In this document: in pieces, positions 6,789 through 9,898 of the stretch | Position numbering within the stretch: the first letter of the stretch is position 1 | How the letters are laid out: each line of letters starts with the position of its first letter | Assembly: GCA_963922495.1 (NCBI GenBank) | Contig: CAWUIH010000055.1 | Coordinates: 1 to 9,898 of the forward strand | Origin: CAWUIH01 sp963922495 | GTDB lineage: Bacteria > Pseudomonadota > Gammaproteobacteria > Coxiellales > Coxiellaceae | Direction of reading: 5' to 3' | DNA: 9,898 nucleotides | Notes under the pieces: model-generated | Seen by the model: only the letters and a program-made list of their open reading frames with translations | Databases searched by the model: none | What the model was told of the DNA's origin: nothing | Translations under genes and position numbers: made by a program

Positions 6789-7249
6789 GTTTAATGATCG
6801 ACTTACAGAACCATTCAAACTGTGAAGTCCCTACAAAATCTCAAATCCAACAGTGGATTACAGCAACTTTAAAAATAACCAATCCTAAGATCCTCGACTC
6901 AAACAAAGGTGTTACTATACGCTTTATTGATAAAGAAGAAAGTGCAAATCTCAATGAAACTTTTCGAAAGAAACCTAGCGCAACCAATGTGTTATCGTTT
7001 CCAGATGATCCGATACCCGGTTTTGAAGAAACCAATCTTGGTGATATTGCACTGTGTGCCCCGCTGATTATTGAAGAAGCACAACAACAAAGTAAAACGA
7101 TCAAAGCGCATTTTGCTCACCTAACCATTCATGCAATCTTGCATTTGCTCGACTATGATCACGTTGATCCTCAGCAAGCAACGGCCATGGAAACACTGGA
7201 AATTAAAATTTTATCTCACTTGGGATATCCTAATCCCTACATAGAATAG
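6785..7249 (+). CDS. ybeY: Endoribonuclease YbeY, 16S rRNA maturation factor
   Basis: YbeY is a single-domain zinc-dependent endoribonuclease needed for 16S rRNA 3'-end maturation and 70S ribosome quality control. The 154-residue length is normal for the family (E. coli 155). The metal-binding signature HAILHLLDYDH (116-126) supplies zinc ligands H116, H120 and H126. The conserved NETFRKKPSATNVLSFP (57-73) includes R61, equivalent to the essential Arg of E. coli YbeY, and LGDIALC (85-91) is the next conserved block. No key residue is missing. The start overlaps the ybeZ stop in an ATGA arrangement, so translation is coupled to its ATPase partner. The gene ends with TAG 17 bases before ybeX. 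Confidence 0.97.
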   Translation: MSLMIDLQNHSNCEVPTKSQIQQWITATLKITNPKILDSNKGVTIRFIDKEESANLNETFRKKPSATNVLSFPDDPIPGFEETNLGDIALCAPLIIEEAQQQSKTIKAHFAHLTIHAILHLLDYDHVDPQQATAMETLEIKILSHLGYPNPYIE

Positions 7250-7266
7250 TGGCAAAGAGGTAACCA

Positions 7267-8124
7267 ATGACTGAAAAAGAAAATCACTTTTCTTGGTTTG
7301 AACGACTAAAAAATCTATTAATGATAGAGCCGCGCGATAAACAACAATTATTGGAAGTACTTCAAGATGCTAGAGAACGTGATCTATTAGATCGCGATGC
7401 CTTGCGAATGATCCAAGGTGTATTGCGCGTACAGCAGATGCGAGTGCGTGATGTAATGATTCCGCGCGGAAAAATGGTTGTAATTGAACAAAATGCTAAG
7501 CCTATAAAAGCGCTGCGAAATATCATTACTACAGCGCACTCACGTTTTCCTGTGATGACAGAAAAACACGATGAGGTTATCGGAATATTATTGGCGAAAG
7601 ATATACTTGGTTATCTCCATGAAAAAACTAACGATCAGGTCGCCGAATTGAATATCAGTAAAATCATGAGACCTGCAATATTTATTCCTGAAAGTAAAAG
7701 ACTGGATATTCTTTTAAAAGAATTTCGCTTAAACCGCAACCATATGGCAATTGTAGTTGATGAATACGGTGCTGTATCTGGATTAATCACGATTGAAGAT
7801 GTATTGGAACAGATTGTTGGAAGCATTGAAGACGAAACGGATATTTCTGAACAAAAACCAGATATCAAACAGATCACTCTTAATGAATACACTGTCAAGG
7901 CATTAACACCTATCAAAAAATTTAATGAATATTTTGATATTGCTCTGCAAGATATGGATTGTGATACCATCGGAGGTTATGTTATGAAAATCTGTGGCCA
8001 CTTACCCAAACGAGGTGAATCTATTGAAATTCAAGGTTTGAAACTCACGGTAATTATGTCGAATAAAAGACAAGTCCAATTATTTCGTTTAATCAAGAGT
8101 GGCAATGAAGAATCTTCCAAATAA
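7267..8124 (+). CDS. ybeX: CBS-domain protein YbeX (CorC/HlyC family)
   Basis: This 285-residue soluble protein has the layout of E. coli YbeX/CorC (292 residues). A short N-terminal region (EPRDKQQLLEVLQDA, 21-35) comes first. Two CBS repeats follow, beginning at RVRDVMIPRGKMV (59-71) and ISKIMRPAIFIPES (130-143); the second ends in VVDEYGAVSGLITIEDVLE (163-181). A CorC_HlyC C-terminal domain spans about 202-277, including the conserved CDTIGGYVM (232-240). No transmembrane DUF21 domain is present, which separates it from the larger YfjD/HlyC-like transporters. The family was named for magnesium and cobalt efflux with CorA; work on E. coli YbeX also links it to ribosome metabolism, which suits its place after ybeY. 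CBS pairs usually bind adenine nucleotides. AGAGG (7256-7260) lies six bases before the ATG. The 3' end overlaps lnt by 20 bases. Confidence 0.95.
   Translation: MTEKENHFSWFERLKNLLMIEPRDKQQLLEVLQDARERDLLDRDALRMIQGVLRVQQMRVRDVMIPRGKMVVIEQNAKPIKALRNIITTAHSRFPVMTEKHDEVIGILLAKDILGYLHEKTNDQVAELNISKIMRPAIFIPESKRLDILLKEFRLNRNHMAIVVDEYGAVSGLITIEDVLEQIVGSIEDETDISEQKPDIKQITLNEYTVKALTPIKKFNEYFDIALQDMDCDTIGGYVMKICGHLPKRGESIEIQGLKLTVIMSNKRQVQLFRLIKSGNEESSK
8095..8099 (+). promoter_or_regulatory. Ribosome binding site that decides the lnt start
   Basis: AAGAG at 8095-8099, inside the ybeX coding sequence, is five bases before the ATG at 8105. The alternative GTG at 8099 overlaps this motif and has no purine-rich element at a suitable distance upstream. 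The ATG at 8105 is therefore preferred. Confidence 0.6.
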
Positions 8125-9589
8125 ATACGCCATACCATTGGCAATATTTTCCGGAGCCATATTACCGATTGCCTTTGCACCCATTAATTTTTTTCCAATA
8201 GCTTATATCTCACCAGCTATTTTGTTATTTATTTTAATGCATTCAACAAAAATTCGTGAGTTTTTTTTTCGTGGATGGTGCTTTGGTATTGGATTTTTTG
8301 GGGTTGGGGTTTCTTGGATTTATGTCAGTATTCATCAATTTGGGAATTCAAATATTTTCTTAGCAGCAATAATTACAGTGATTTTTATTATGTACTTATC
8401 GCTGTTTCCTGCACTACTGAGTACTACTTTTAAATACTTAAATCGAAAAAAACAACTTTTTTCCGCAGCAATATTGATTTTTCCAGCTTTATTCATAGTA
8501 TTTGAATATTTACGATCTTGGGTATTTAGTGGTTTCCCTTGGTTATTTTTAGGATATACCCAGCTCAGCAGCAGCCTCAGAGGTTTTTTTCCAATAGTTG
8601 GAATTTATGGCACATCGCTGATTACAGTCATAATTAGTGGTTGCTTATATCTTATCTTTTGTGACATTAGACTCCGTAGTAAACTATCTTGTGCTATGGG
8701 TATTCTAATCCTATTTGTTGCCGGTTACGGTTTACAACAGATACGCTGGACACACAATGCTGGGAAATCACTTCGTATTGCACTGATCCAAGGCAATATT
8801 TCACCTAGCGTTAAATGGAATATTAACGATTTTTATCACACACTTTCTATCTACCAATCAGAAACTGAAAAAAACTGGGATAGTCAAATTATTGTGTGGC
8901 CTGAAGCTGCGATTCCAGCTTATCTATTTCAAGTGAAGAGCTTAGTTTCATCGTTAGCACAACAAGCCTCTGCTCATCACAGTAGCATTATTATAGGCAT
9001 ACCAATTTATAACCGAACAACACATCAATCTTTTAATGGCTTAATTGTTATTGGCAATGGCCATGGCAAGTATTTAAAGCACCATTTAGTTCCCTTTGGC
9101 GAATACATCCCTCTGATTTCAATATTTGGAAAGTGGTTTCATTATTTTAATATCCCATTATCTAATTTGAATGCTGGACCAAAGCAACAATCACCGGTGA
9201 CAGCACAAGGCATTGAAATTGCTCCATACATCTGTTATGAAATTGTCTATCCAATAGAATTTATGAATACCATAAAAACCAAACAACTCGTGGTGGTGCT
9301 TAGCGATGATGCCTGGTTCGGTAACTCTATTGCTTCACCCCAACAAATTCAAATGGCGCAGGCACGCGCTTTGGAAAGTGGACGTTATGTGATCTACAGT
9401 ACTAACAGTGGCGTCACTGCAATTATTAATCCACTTGGTAATGTTACCGCCACGCTTGCACGTAACCGGCAGGCAGTGTTGCATGGCACTGTCATACCTC
9501 AAGCTGGAAAAACATTTCTTATGAACAGCAACTATTTTCCTGAACTAGCACTCGTAAGTGTGATGCTAATTGTGGGACTGCTAGTTTGA
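8105..9589 (+). CDS. lnt: Apolipoprotein N-acyltransferase Lnt
   Basis: Lnt is an inner-membrane enzyme that adds the third acyl chain to the N-terminal diacylglyceryl-cysteine of lipoproteins, using phospholipid as donor, so that they can be sorted by Lol. The 494-residue protein (E. coli 512) starts with about seven hydrophobic segments up to residue 211. The periplasmic nitrilase-like domain (about 223-463) contains VWPEAAIP, YLKHHLVPFGEYIP and YICYE. The expected Glu-Lys-Cys triad is E267, K325 and C377, matching E. coli E267, K335 and C387. A last membrane helix occupies about 477-494, and the protein ends on it without the usual basic tail; see the finding on the stop codon. The frame also allows a GTG two codons earlier (8099), but spacing of AAGAG favours the ATG. 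It overlaps ybeX by 20 bases and closes the operon. A run of nine T lies at 8261-8269. Confidence 0.96.
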   Translation: MKNLPNKYAIPLAIFSGAILPIAFAPINFFPIAYISPAILLFILMHSTKIREFFFRGWCFGIGFFGVGVSWIYVSIHQFGNSNIFLAAIITVIFIMYLSLFPALLSTTFKYLNRKKQLFSAAILIFPALFIVFEYLRSWVFSGFPWLFLGYTQLSSSLRGFFPIVGIYGTSLITVIISGCLYLIFCDIRLRSKLSCAMGILILFVAGYGLQQIRWTHNAGKSLRIALIQGNISPSVKWNINDFYHTLSIYQSETEKNWDSQIIVWPEAAIPAYLFQVKSLVSSLAQQASAHHSSIIIGIPIYNRTTHQSFNGLIVIGNGHGKYLKHHLVPFGEYIPLISIFGKWFHYFNIPLSNLNAGPKQQSPVTAQGIEIAPYICYEIVYPIEFMNTIKTKQLVVVLSDDAWFGNSIASPQQIQMAQARALESGRYVIYSTNSGVTAIINPLGNVTATLARNRQAVLHGTVIPQAGKTFLMNSNYFPELALVSVMLIVGLLV

Positions 9590-9597
9590 GGTCTGTG

Positions 9598-9626
9598 TAA
9601 ACTAAAAAAGCATGGTTAGTTATAAT
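9598..9626 (+). promoter_or_regulatory. Candidate promoter for the MFS transporter gene
   Basis: A perfect -10 box TATAAT lies at 9621-9626. Seventeen bases upstream is TAAACT (9598-9603), a poor -35 match (3/6). The predicted start near 9633 leaves about 13 bases before the ATG at 9646, with only a weak purine-rich ribosome binding region. It suggests transcription separate from the lnt operon. Confidence 0.4.
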
Positions 9627-9645
9627 TCTAGAAAAAGTAGAAAAA

Positions 9646-9885
9646 ATGTCTCCAAAAGATCTATCTCTCCCAAAATCTAATCTATTAACTCTCTTGGCAT
9701 TTGCAGTGTGCGCCTTTGCCATTGGTACCACTGAATTTGTCATGGCTGGTGTACTACCAGATATTGCGCGAGAGTTTTCTATTTCAATTCCTACAGCTGG
9801 CTGGTTAGTGACAGGATATGCTCTTGGTGTAACGGTTAGTGCCCCACGGCGTTTTCATGAACAAATGTTGAGCGATTTGTTGTAA
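9646..9885 (+). pseudogene. Truncated N-terminal fragment of an MFS (drug-efflux-type) transporter
   Basis: The first 67 codons read as the start of a major facilitator transporter of the AraJ/YdhP-like proton-driven efflux type. The first membrane helix contains AFAIGTTEFVMAGVLPDIA (23-41). The SIPTAG-LVTGYALGV stretch (47-62) leads into helix two, ending VTVSAP. In the family this is normally followed by a few more residues of helix two and then a basic loop. Here the frame instead continues RRFHEQMLSDLL and stops with TAA at 9883-9885, 79 codons in all against roughly 400 for a full transporter. None of the three plus-strand frames after 9846 resumes an MFS-like sequence, so a simple frameshift does not explain it. 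The fragment would not work as a transporter. Either another element begins at about 9847, or the window edge lies in a rearranged or misassembled repeat. Gene start and family are clear; the cause of the break is not. Confidence 0.75.
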
Positions 9886-9898
9886 AATAGGCTTCTTC

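Noticed and set aside
7635..7970. Minus-strand frame of 111 codons opposite ybeX
   Set aside because: It lies inside the CBS and C-terminal domains of ybeX on the other strand, is rich in serine and isoleucine as expected of an antisense shadow, and shows no family motif.
9587..9589. TGA recoded as Trp in lnt
   Set aside because: TGA clearly ends ybeZ in an overlapping ATGA stop-start, and TGG is used for Trp throughout, so the standard bacterial code applies.
9582..9604. TAGTTT/AAACTA stem after lnt as an intrinsic terminator
   Set aside because: It is six AT-rich base pairs with an 11-base loop, followed by A rather than T on the plus strand. No credible intrinsic terminator was found after lnt.
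1..9898. CRISPR array, tRNA, rRNA, riboswitch, toxin-antitoxin or phage genes
   Set aside because: No regularly spaced repeats, cloverleaf-like segments, recognisable riboswitch cores or phage or defence protein motifs were seen on either strand.

Overview
The window looks like chromosomal DNA from a low-GC (roughly 40% by eye) gammaproteobacterium. The strongest evidence is the block miaB - ybeZ (phoH-like) - ybeY - ybeX (corC) - lnt, which is the usual gene order of gammaproteobacteria, and Lnt implies a Gram-negative envelope. AT-rich composition and the style of the proteins recall Legionellales-type intracellular bacteria, but this is only an impression and no marker here proves it. I see no rRNA, tRNA, CRISPR array, prophage or complete insertion sequence.

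Layout. Positions 1-700 (minus strand) hold the N-terminal 233 codons of an unrecognised multi-pass membrane protein that continues beyond the left edge. A 211-base gap follows, with a short possible ORF or gene remnant on the minus strand. Positions 912-2294 (minus) encode an M17 leucyl aminopeptidase with all metal and catalytic residues. A 463-base divergent intergenic region carries a candidate promoter on each strand and a well-formed upstream ORF. That ORF's stop codon overlaps the start of a 553-residue APC-superfamily amino acid transporter (2758-4419, plus).

The core operon runs from 4472 to 9589 (plus): miaB (tRNA ms2i6A37 methylthiolation), ybeZ (PhoH-type ATPase), ybeY (endoribonuclease for 16S rRNA maturation and ribosome quality control), ybeX/corC (CBS-domain protein) and lnt (apolipoprotein N-acyltransferase). 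Gaps are 10 and 17 bases, and the overlaps are 4 bases (ybeZ/ybeY) and 20 bases (ybeX/lnt), so co-transcription and translational coupling are very likely. A promoter with an extended -10 box lies directly before miaB. Its predicted transcript would start only a few bases ahead of the ATG, and no Shine-Dalgarno is visible. Four of the five genes act on translation or ribosome biology, and lnt joins them to lipoprotein maturation.

At the right edge, from 9646, an MFS drug-efflux-type gene with its own TATAAT box starts normally but loses family resemblance after about 67 codons and stops at 9885. This looks like a truncation or insertion junction, or an assembly boundary at a repeat.

I did not find a clearly new biological system. 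The best leads are the upstream ORF with its hairpin before the APC transporter, the MFS break point, the near-leaderless miaB start, and a basic tail that lies in frame just after the lnt stop codon.
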